46,729 bases of DNA. It comes from an uncultured Collinsella sp. Lineage in GTDB: Bacteria > Actinomycetota > Coriobacteriia > Coriobacteriales > Coriobacteriaceae. The first letter of the stretch is position 1. The number at the start of each line of letters is the position of its first letter. The stretch is from assembly GCA_900544845.1 (NCBI GenBank), contig UQWV01000009.1:1-46729 (forward strand), written 5' to 3'. The notes below the pieces were generated by a model. The model was given only the letters and a program-made list of their open reading frames with translations, made no database searches and was not told the DNA's origin. Shown here in pieces: positions 40,500 to 46,729 of the stretch. A program made the translations under genes and the position numbers.

Positions 40500-41549
40500 A
40501 TGGCTGACGATCAGATTAAGCTCACGTCTATGACCGCCGCGAGCGGTTGAGCCGCTAAGCTGGCTCCCGGAGCCCTCGCCCAGGTCCTGGGCGACTTGCC
40601 CAATGTGCATAACGACAACCTGCTCGTGGGGTTCGATACCTCCGACGATGCGAGTGTCTTTCGCGTAGGGGAGAACTTGGGCCTCGTGCAGTCCATCGAC
40701 TTCTTCCCACCGATGGTCGACGACCCGTTTCTGTTTGGCCAGATTGCCGCGGCAAACTCACTGTCGGACATCTATGCCATGGGAGGCACTCCCTCGCATG
40801 CCATGAACCTGCTCTGCATCCCCAGCTGCCTGGGGGTGGAGGTGGCCGGTCAGATTCTGGCGGGCGGCGCCGACAAGTGCGTCGAGGCGGGTTGCTCCAT
40901 CGCGGGCGGCCACACCATCAACGACGACGAGCCCAAGTACGGCTTGTCCGTGAGCGGCTTTGTCGCGCTCGACCGTATGCTCGCCAACAGCGGCGCACGC
41001 GTGGGCGATGCGTTACTGCTGACCAAGGCGGTTGGCTCGGGCATCATCACCACGGCCATTAAGGGCGAGCTCATCGAGCAGGACGAGGCCGCAGCCATGT
41101 TTGACTCGATGTGCACCCTCAACGAGGCGCCGATTCGTCTGGCCGAGGGACTTGATCTTCACGGCTGCACCGATGTCACGGGCTTTGGCCTGATCGGGCA
41201 TGCATGCGAGATGGCCGAGGGCTCGGGCGTGCAGATTGAACTTGCGTCGGGGGCGGTGCCGCTCTTTGACCAGGTGCTCGACATGGCGCGTCTGGGCATT
41301 ATCCCCGCTGGCTGCTACCGCAACCAGGACTTCTTTGGCCCGCGCGCGACGGCCGACGAGGACCTTGAGCCGGGCATGTTGGATGCGCTGTACGATCCAC
41401 AGACTTCAGGCGGTTTGCTTATTGCGGCGCCCGCGGCGGATGTGGATGAGCTTGCGCGCCGTCTGCATGCCGAAGGACGTATTGCCGCTGTCGTCGGTCG
41501 CGTGTGCGAGCCGGTGCCAGGCGGTCCTGCCGTCCACGTTGTCCGTTAA
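40500..41549 (+). CDS. selD: Selenide, water dikinase, a selenoprotein (Sec17)
   Basis: SelD makes selenophosphate from selenide and ATP for selenocysteine or selenouridine synthesis. The ATG at 40500 follows GAGGAGGT and reads MADDQIKLTSMTAASG before an in-frame TGA at 40548-40550, then AAKLAPGALAQVL. The active-site position of SelD is Cys or Sec followed by Lys, so this UGA encodes selenocysteine, giving 349 residues. Downstream NVHNDNLLVGFDTSDD, the AAGGHTINDDEPKYG-like metal region and DVTGFGLIGHA are typical. Ordinary gene finders would begin at 40596 and lose 32 residues. A bacterial SECIS candidate follows the UGA. Confidence 0.95.
40551..40596 (+). promoter_or_regulatory. Bacterial SECIS element in selD
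   Basis: The hairpin TCGCCCAG-GTC-CTGGGCGA (40576-40594) has its loop G 34 bases past the UGA, within the 16-37 base window usual for SelB recognition. A smaller GGCTC/GAGCC hairpin (40562-40574) lies between. The element overlaps the coding sequence, as in other bacterial selenoprotein genes. Confidence 0.65.
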
Positions 41550-41607
41550 CGACACGTTTATTGAGCTATGTGCCGTTCTAAAACGATTTATTCGAAAGGA
41601 ATTTTCT

Positions 41608-42234
41608 ATGTCTACCAAGATTGAAGTCAATGCCATGGGCGATGCCTGCCCGCTGCCCGTTGTCAAGACGCTTAAGGCACTCAAACAGCTTGATGGCGGG
41701 GGTGCCGTGGTGACCTCGGTCGATAATGAGACCGCCGTCAAGAACATTTCCAAGATGGCGCAGGAGAAAGGCTGCACGGCCTCGGTCGAGAAGGTTTCTG
41801 ACGCCGAGTGGCACGTGACCGTGGCGACCTCTGGCGCCGTTGCCGTGGCCGATCCCGAGCAGGATGGCGCTGCCTTCTGTGATGCCAGCGCCGGCAAGGG
41901 CAAGCTCGTCATTTCCGTCTACACCGACTGCATGGGCCGTGGCGACGACGAGCTGGGCCACAAGCTCATGAAGGCGTTTATCTTTGCCGTGACGCAGCAG
42001 GAGGAGCTGCCCGCGACCATGCTGTTCTACAACGGCGGCGCCAAGCTCACCGTCGAGGGCTCGCCGGTGCTCGACGACCTGAAGGGTCTGGCCGAGCAGG
42101 GTGTCGAAATTCTCACCTGCGGTACCTGCCTCGATCACTATGGCATTAAGGACCAGCTCGCGGTGGGCGAGGTCACGAATATGTACGTGATTGTGGAGAA
42201 GATGGAGCAGGCCGTGCGCGTCGTGCGCCCGTAG
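41608..42234 (+). CDS. yedF: Selenium metabolism protein YedF
   Basis: This 208-aa protein has an N-terminal TusA/SirA-like domain with the sulfurtransferase motif ACPLPVVKT (Cys near 14). A second domain (about 85-208) is typical of YedF and includes VYTDCMGRGDDELGHKLM, LFYNGGAKL and ILTCGTCLDHYG. YedF travels with selenium genes in many genomes and is thought to carry persulfide or perselenide sulfur or selenium to partners. The ATG at 41608 follows AAAGGA, and the gene is 58 bases past selD. Confidence 0.9.
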   Translation: MSTKIEVNAMGDACPLPVVKTLKALKQLDGGGAVVTSVDNETAVKNISKMAQEKGCTASVEKVSDAEWHVTVATSGAVAVADPEQDGAAFCDASAGKGKLVISVYTDCMGRGDDELGHKLMKAFIFAVTQQEELPATMLFYNGGAKLTVEGSPVLDDLKGLAEQGVEILTCGTCLDHYGIKDQLAVGEVTNMYVIVEKMEQAVRVVRP

Positions 42235-42253
42235 CGTATTGGTTGGAGTTGCC

Positions 42254-42505
42254 ATGAGGGAGAAGCGCCCGGCGCTTGTCATCACGTTTCCCACCACGGC
42301 GGCCGCCATGGGCTGCGAGTCCCTGTGCATTGAGCGCGGTCTTCCCGGGCGAACGATTCCCGTACCCGGGGAGGTCGCTGCCGGCTGCGGTCTGGCGTGG
42401 AAGGCGTTGCCTGCCGATGAGGAACTGCTGCGCGGCGAACTCGCCGCGGCGGGCGTTCCCACCGAGGACTTTACGGTGATTGATATGTGGGAGGTCGTGC
42501 GATGA
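42254..42505 (+). CDS. DUF3343 family putative sulfur/selenium carrier
   Basis: This 83-aa protein matches the small DUF3343 family, whose members are usually found next to yedF and selD. It opens LVITFPTTAAAMGCESLC, and a conserved AAGCGLAWKA Cys follows near residue 43. The ATG at 42254 follows GGTTGGAG. The stop overlaps the next ATG in the TGATG pattern, so translation is coupled. A role in holding or relaying a chalcogen atom is inferred from neighbourhood and its Cys pair. Confidence 0.78.
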   Translation: MREKRPALVITFPTTAAAMGCESLCIERGLPGRTIPVPGEVAAGCGLAWKALPADEELLRGELAAAGVPTEDFTVIDMWEVVR

Positions 42506-43641
42506 TCTACCTGGATAACGCGGCGACGACCATGCACAAGCCGCAGACGGTCATCGATGCCGTGACGCAGGCGATGTGCTCGCTCGGCAATGCCGGACGC
42601 GGCGCCACGTCGGGTGCCCTCGATGCCGCTCGTACGATTCACGGTTGCCGCGCCAAGCTCGCGCGCCTTTTGGGTTGCCCGAGGGCGGACCATGTGTGCT
42701 TTACGCCCAACTCTACGGCGGCGCTCAACACCGCCATCAACGGGGTGGTGTGCCCCGGCGACCGTGTGGTCACGACGGTGCTCGAGCACAACTCCGTGCT
42801 ACGTCCGCTTAACCGCCTGGCGGCAGAGCAGGGTGTGACGGTTGAGCATGCGGGCTGTGATACCAACGGCGTGCTCGACTACGACGAGCTCGAGCGGCTT
42901 GTCACGCCCGGTACGCGTGCTGTGGTGGTGACGCACGCCTCCAATGTGACCGGCAACGCGGTCGACATTGCGCGCGTGGCTGCCATCGCGCATGCGGCCG
43001 GTGCGCTGGTGATCGTCGATGCCTCGCAGTCTGCCGGCACGGCGCATATCGATATGCAGGCCATGGGCCTCGACATTGTGTGCTTTACCGGCCATAAGGG
43101 GCTCATGGGTCCGCAGGGGACCGGCGGCCTGGCCGTGGCGGAGGGCATTGACGTGGCTCCGTGGGCCATGGGCGGCACGGGCGTGCACAGCTTCGACCCA
43201 CTGCAGCCGCTTGAGTGGCCCACGCGCCTTGAGGCGGGCACGCTCAACGGCCACGGCATCGCGGGCTTTTCCGCAGGCCTCGACTTTATCGAGGCCCAGG
43301 GTGGGGTCGAGGCGATTGCTGCCCACGAGCGTGCACTCGCTGATCGCTTCCTTTCCGGTGTGCGCGAGATTTCGGGGATTAAGCTCTACGGTGCCTTTGA
43401 CCAGCCGACGCGCTCTGCGATTGTGTCGCTCAACGTGGGCGATATCGACTCTGCCGAGATCTCGGATGCACTCATGCAAGGGTGGGGGATTGCGACGCGC
43501 CCCGGCGCCCATTGCGCCCCGCTCATGCACCGTGCGCTGGGGACCGAGCGTCAGGGCGTCGTCCGCTTCTCGTTTGGGTATTTCAACACTACCGAAGAAG
43601 TCGACACGGCTATCGATGCTCTGTGCGATTTAGCCTGCTAA
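42502..43641 (+). CDS. Aminotransferase class V, cysteine desulfurase / selenocysteine lyase-like
   Basis: This 379-aa PLP enzyme begins MIYLDNAATTMHKP, has the Lys of the PLP site in CFTGHKGLMGP (about residue 200), and ends with the active-site Cys region RPGAHCAPLMHRALG, as in SufS/CsdA/selenocysteine lyase. It would release sulfur or selenium from cysteine or selenocysteine to feed YedF or SelD. It overlaps the DUF3343 gene by four bases (ATGA). A terminator follows at 43665, so it is the last gene of the selenium module. Confidence 0.88.
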   Translation: MIYLDNAATTMHKPQTVIDAVTQAMCSLGNAGRGATSGALDAARTIHGCRAKLARLLGCPRADHVCFTPNSTAALNTAINGVVCPGDRVVTTVLEHNSVLRPLNRLAAEQGVTVEHAGCDTNGVLDYDELERLVTPGTRAVVVTHASNVTGNAVDIARVAAIAHAAGALVIVDASQSAGTAHIDMQAMGLDIVCFTGHKGLMGPQGTGGLAVAEGIDVAPWAMGGTGVHSFDPLQPLEWPTRLEAGTLNGHGIAGFSAGLDFIEAQGGVEAIAAHERALADRFLSGVREISGIKLYGAFDQPTRSAIVSLNVGDIDSAEISDALMQGWGIATRPGAHCAPLMHRALGTERQGVVRFSFGYFNTTEEVDTAIDALCDLAC

Positions 43642-43664
43642 AGCTGCTAGACCGTTTATACTTG

Positions 43665-43695
43665 CGGGACGGGTGTTTTTGCCCGTCCCGTTTTT
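43665..43695 (+). terminator. Terminator after the selenium module
   Basis: CGGGACGGG at 43665-43673 pairs with CCCGTCCCG at 43682-43690, then TTTTT. Confidence 0.92.
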
Positions 43696-43718
43696 GTTTC
43701 GACCCGAAAGGTGTGCAT

Positions 43719-45077
43719 ATGGCCTCATCCGCTCCGCGCGGTTTGCGCTCCGACCATGTCGTCACCGTCGGCATTGCGCTGTTTTCGATGCTCTTTGGCG
43801 CCGGTAACCTCATCATTCCGCCGTTGCTGGCACTTCAGGCCGGCACGGCCACGCCGCTTGCCATGATTGGCTTTTTGATTGCCGCCATCGGCCTGCCCGT
43901 CATGGGCTTTATCGCCGTCGCGCTCGCCGGCACGGCCCGCGAGCTGGCCGGGCGCGTGCATCCTAAGTTTGGTGAATTCTTCGTTGCGGCGGTCTACCTG
44001 GCCATCGGTCCGTGCCTGGCCATTCCGCGCACAAGCTCTACGGCGTTCGAAATGCTCGTGCCGCTGCTACCCGAGGGTGTTTCGCTTGGCACGGCACGTC
44101 TGGTGTTTGCCATCGGGTTCTTCGTCGTCGCGTTTGCGCTCACACTGCGCCCGGGTGTCATCACGCGCGTGCTCGGTCACATTACGGGCCCCGCGCTCAT
44201 TGCGCTCATCGTGCTGGTCGTGGGTGCAGCCGTGATCTCGCCGCTGGGACCGGCTGCCGCGCCTCAGGCTCCCTACGATGCAGGCGCCGCCGTGCAGGGC
44301 TTTTTAACTGGCTATCAGACCATGGACCTGCTTGCGTCGCTCGCTTTCGGCATCATCATCGCCGAGACCATTCACGAGCTGGGCGTGACCGACGACAAGC
44401 GCGTCGCTTTTGAAATTTCGCGCTCCGGTGTGATCGCCGGCGTGCTCATGGCCTTTATCTATTGCGGCTTGGCCCTTGCCGGCATGCAGCTCGGCACCGT
44501 GATGCCCGACGCTACCAATGGCGCCGCCATCCTTGCCCGCTCTGCCTCCATGCACTTTGGCCTTGCCGGCACGGTCGTGGTCTTCGCCATCTTCTTCCTC
44601 GCCTGCATGAACGTGTGTATTGGCCTTATCAGCTGCTGCTCGCGTTACTTCTGCGAGACGTATGTGGTCGAAGGGGGAGCGGAGGCCTCCGAGGAGGCCA
44701 TGCGCCGTCCCTTTGCGATTCTCGCCTTTGTGTTCGCAGCGTTTTCGTGCGTGCTCTCCAATGTGGGCCTCGACGTGATTCTTATGTTCTCGGTGCCCAT
44801 GCTCAACGCCTTGTATCCCGTTGCCATCGTGCTGGTACTGATGGGCCTGGTGCACGGCTTTTGCGACGCTCATCCGCAGGTGTGGGTGTGGGTCGGCGGC
44901 GTGGTTGCTGTGCAGAGCGTGATCACCTCGGTCCGCGACGCGTTCTTTGCGGGCGCGTGGCTGCCGTTCGATGCGCTGCCGCTTGCGGACATTGGAGCCG
45001 CGTGGGCGCCGGTTGCCGTGGTGGCGTTTGCGATCGGCCTGGCCCATAGCCGGTTTGTCGCACATTCGAGGAGCTAG
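43719..45077 (+). CDS. brnQ: Branched-chain amino acid:cation symporter BrnQ
   Basis: This 452-aa membrane protein belongs to the LIVCS family and takes up leucine, isoleucine and valine with sodium or proton. It has about 12 hydrophobic helices. The N-terminal FSMLFGAGNLIIPP and the later AIPRTSSTAFE and FLACMNVCIGLIS motifs fit BrnQ. The ATG at 43719 follows GAAAGG, and the longer opening from 43482 is antisense/out of frame with the desulfurase gene. It lies 28 bases after a terminator, so it has a separate promoter. Confidence 0.9.
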   Translation: MASSAPRGLRSDHVVTVGIALFSMLFGAGNLIIPPLLALQAGTATPLAMIGFLIAAIGLPVMGFIAVALAGTARELAGRVHPKFGEFFVAAVYLAIGPCLAIPRTSSTAFEMLVPLLPEGVSLGTARLVFAIGFFVVAFALTLRPGVITRVLGHITGPALIALIVLVVGAAVISPLGPAAAPQAPYDAGAAVQGFLTGYQTMDLLASLAFGIIIAETIHELGVTDDKRVAFEISRSGVIAGVLMAFIYCGLALAGMQLGTVMPDATNGAAILARSASMHFGLAGTVVVFAIFFLACMNVCIGLISCCSRYFCETYVVEGGAEASEEAMRRPFAILAFVFAAFSCVLSNVGLDVILMFSVPMLNALYPVAIVLVLMGLVHGFCDAHPQVWVWVGGVVAVQSVITSVRDAFFAGAWLPFDALPLADIGAAWAPVAVVAFAIGLAHSRFVAHSRS

Positions 45078-45168
45078 GGTATCGTCGCTTGCACAGGCGC
45101 GAGGTCTCCCCTATAATTTCCTTCGCTTTGGGACACGCAAGGTTTATGCCTTAGCTGCTCAACACCTT

Positions 45169-45245
45169 CGGGACGTGGCGCAGTTTGGTAGCGCGCCTGC
45201 TTTGGGAGCAGGATGTCGCAGGTTCAAATCCTGTCGTCCCGACCA
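45169..45245 (+). tRNA. tRNA-Pro (anticodon TGG)
   Basis: The acceptor CGGGACG at 45169-45175 pairs with CGTCCCG at 45235-45241, followed by ACCA. The anticodon loop TTTGGGA at 45201-45207 gives TGG at 45203-45205, and a standard GGTTCAAATCC T arm is present. CCA is encoded. Confidence 0.93.
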
Positions 45246-45251
45246 TATCTT

Positions 45252-45325
45252 GCGGGCGTAGTTCAATGGTAGAACCCCAGCCTTCCAAGCTGATGACGCG
45301 GGTTCGATTCCCGTCGCCCGCTCCA
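45252..45325 (+). tRNA. tRNA-Gly (anticodon TCC)
   Basis: The acceptor GCGGGCG at 45252-45258 pairs with CGCCCGC at 45315-45321, followed by TCCA. The anticodon loop CTTCCAA gives TCC, and the T arm GGTTCGATTCC is standard. It begins seven bases after tRNA-Pro, so the two are one transcript. Confidence 0.93.
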
Positions 45326-45337
45326 TAAGATAGATGA

Positions 45338-45373
45338 ATGGCTCTGATTCCTTTTGGGACCAGAGTCATTTTC
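45338..45373 (+). terminator. Terminator after the tRNA pair
   Basis: ATGGCTCTG at 45338-45346 pairs with CAGAGTCAT at 45361-45369 (one wobble), followed by TTTC. From here to 45656 only repeat A3 is seen. Confidence 0.6.
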
Positions 45374-45405
45374 ATATACATGTCGGGACCCCACATCCCC
45401 TCTTG

Positions 45406-45471
45406 AGTTGCGGTGAAATACGGACTGTTTTTGGCTTATTTGGCCCATGTAGTCCGTATTTCACCGCAACT
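45406..45471. repeat. Palindromic repeat family A, copy 3
   Basis: The arms 45406-45426 and 45451-45471 are exact 21-base complements, starting AGTTGCGGTGAAATACGGACT. It lies between the tRNA terminator and the AbiEi-like gene. Confidence 0.85.
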
Positions 45472-45656
45472 ATTTGTAAGGTTGGTTTTTGATGCCGTTG
45501 GGAGGGTCGTAGTGACCGTCTACCGAGAGTGGAAATATTTTCTGAAGCTCTGACCTGCGACGTCAAGTTTTTGGTCAGCTTTTGGCAAGGCCTGCGGACG
45601 GAAGCATACGATAGCGTAATGGTATTCTCTCCGCCGTGATGGTTATGGGGTTGGCC

Positions 45657-46658
45657 ATGCTCGATAAAGGCAAACATTTTCCTCAGTCATATGCAAGGAT
45701 GCTATTCTCGGTCCTTGGAATTCATCAAGATGGACAGCTGCTTATAACAATTGATCCTTGGGATGAACGCCGTGCTCGCGAGCTTATGCAGGAAGAGCTC
45801 ATGCTTCGTCTTTACAACCATATGTATGCGGATCCGGTCTATTGGAATAATCTTGGGGTTGAAGATCGCATCTTTCAGTTGGCATCCGCTATTGCGGTCG
45901 TTGAACCGGATGCTGTGTTTTGCGGATCGACGGCAGCGCTGCTCTACGGCATCGGCTCGGCGTATACGCTTCTGGATAAAGTGCAAGTGCTGCTGCCACG
46001 GTCTACAAGGCGCGATACATATGAGTTCGTTGAGTATCGTCGATGGCGCCCGGGCGAGGTATGGCGTCTCGGCCCGTTTACGCTTACAGACCCCTATCGG
46101 ACGGTGGTCGATATTGCCCGCACGAGTGCATTTCGGTATGCGCTTGGCTACGTCGATGGATTGGCTCGTGAGTACGATGTTGACCGCGAGGAGCTGCGTG
46201 TGTATGCACAGGCCAATTGTCGCGGTTTGCATGGCATCTCCCGTGCGTTTGGCGTGTTCGAATATATGGACGGAAGGTCGGATAACGGGGGAGAGTCCGA
46301 GGCGCGAGCGGCAATGATCCTTGCAGGCGTCGTTGCGCCCGAGCTTCAGGTTGAGATTGATCGGCCAGGAAACGCCTGCTATTATCTGGCAGATTATGGT
46401 TGGCAGATGCCAGATGGGTCATGGATGTTGGCAGAGCTTCATGGTTTGGGTAAGTTTGAGGATGAAACTCAAAAAGATTCGGAACATGCTGCGGCAAAAA
46501 CCTATCGAGCCGCCTTATTGCGCGATGCGAACTTGCGTGCCATGGGTCATAACGTCATTCATTTCAAGCTATCGGACACCTACGACGTAGAATCGTTCGG
46601 TGCCATGATGCGCGGTTATGGCATTCCGACAACAAAACCCTACGCCGACTCCCGATAG
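45657..46658 (+). CDS. AbiEi-like / PD-(D/E)XK-type hypothetical protein
   Basis: This is a protein of about 333 aa of unknown function. Residues about 70-175 resemble the AbiEi-type antitoxin domain of actinobacterial transcriptional regulators, with the segment FCGSTAALLYGIG and later TLTDPYRTVVDIART. The C-terminal part has ESEARAAMILAGV, then YLADYGW and AELHGLGK, which line up with the E, D and ExK-like positions of a Vsr/DUF559-type nuclease fold. Base composition is lower in GC than the neighbours and hints at transfer. The ATG at 45657 after TGGGG is preferred over several upstream in-frame starts. No partner toxin gene is visible within the window. Confidence 0.6.
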   Translation: MLDKGKHFPQSYARMLFSVLGIHQDGQLLITIDPWDERRARELMQEELMLRLYNHMYADPVYWNNLGVEDRIFQLASAIAVVEPDAVFCGSTAALLYGIGSAYTLLDKVQVLLPRSTRRDTYEFVEYRRWRPGEVWRLGPFTLTDPYRTVVDIARTSAFRYALGYVDGLAREYDVDREELRVYAQANCRGLHGISRAFGVFEYMDGRSDNGGESEARAAMILAGVVAPELQVEIDRPGNACYYLADYGWQMPDGSWMLAELHGLGKFEDETQKDSEHAAAKTYRAALLRDANLRAMGHNVIHFKLSDTYDVESFGAMMRGYGIPTTKPYADSR

Positions 46659-46687
46659 CGAAATCGTTCGCAGCCAACCTTCAATAT

Positions 46688-46729
46688 GTTGCGGTGAAAT
46701 ACGGACTGTTGAGGCCTTTAAAGGCATAA
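46688..46729 (+). repeat. Palindromic repeat family A, copy 4 (cut by window end)
   Basis: The left arm GTTGCGGTGAAATACGGACT and the start of the loop are present at 46688-46729. The right arm lies beyond the window. Confidence 0.75.

Noticed and set aside
40596..41549. selD starting at 40596
   Set aside because: This would remove the Sec/Cys and Lys active site. The upstream UGA-containing frame has a strong ribosome site and the conserved residues.

Overview
The window is about 60 percent GC and its gene content points to a gut Coriobacteriia, most likely a Collinsella. Supporting signs are the short clade-type ThiC, the paired double-cubane-cluster proteins next to selenium genes, the BrnQ and DHA2 transporters, and several families of palindromic intergenic repeats. 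The species assignment is inference, because no rRNA is present.

Layout. Positions 1-3290 are a prophage end or remnant: a tyrosine integrase on the minus strand, then a plus-strand lysis cassette (membrane/coiled-coil protein, holin, amidase endolysin, 33-aa membrane peptide) closed by a terminator. From 3400 to about 12800 lie chromosomal housekeeping genes: thiD and thiC under a TPP riboswitch, a membrane-anchored unknown, yaaA, an M18 aminopeptidase, polA and a Cof-type HAD phosphatase. From 12900 to 16630 is an arginine region. argG is preceded by an Arg-rich 24-codon leader ORF, and argH follows. argG carries a 13-T run followed by a near-copy of the Illumina P5 adapter, which is almost certainly an assembly artefact. 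From 16900 to 29350 are ndk, rpiB, an L-cysteine desulfidase-type enzyme, a HAD phosphatase, rpsA, the RNase P RNA, a YigZ protein, a C_GCAxxG_C_C protein, metY, a DHA2 MFS transporter, xpt, a GGQ release-factor-like protein and a lipid kinase. A CLC antiporter follows at 29436-30857.

The most coherent region is 31000-43700. It starts with molybdenum genes (moeA, a moaB/mog gene, modA, a modB with an extra N-terminal domain, modC). Two tandem 2-hydroxyacyl-CoA dehydratase/double-cubane-cluster (YjiM-type) proteins and their ATP-driven activator (YjiL-type) come next. The region ends with a selenium module: selD, itself read through an in-frame UGA as a selenoprotein, then yedF, a DUF3343 gene and a cysteine desulfurase/selenocysteine lyase-like gene. 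Together these suggest linked molybdate uptake and cofactor assembly, very-low-potential electron delivery and selenium donation. The end target of that chemistry is unknown.

The last 3 kb hold brnQ, tRNA-Pro(TGG), tRNA-Gly(TCC) and a lower-GC AbiEi-like/PD-(D/E)XK-like gene. Four families of imperfect palindromes (A at 7.3, 28.3, 45.4 and 46.7 kb; B at 38.2 and 39.5 kb; C at 19.6 and 22.8 kb; D at 19.75 and 27.86 kb) occupy intergenic spaces, and some copies show compensatory changes in the paired arms.
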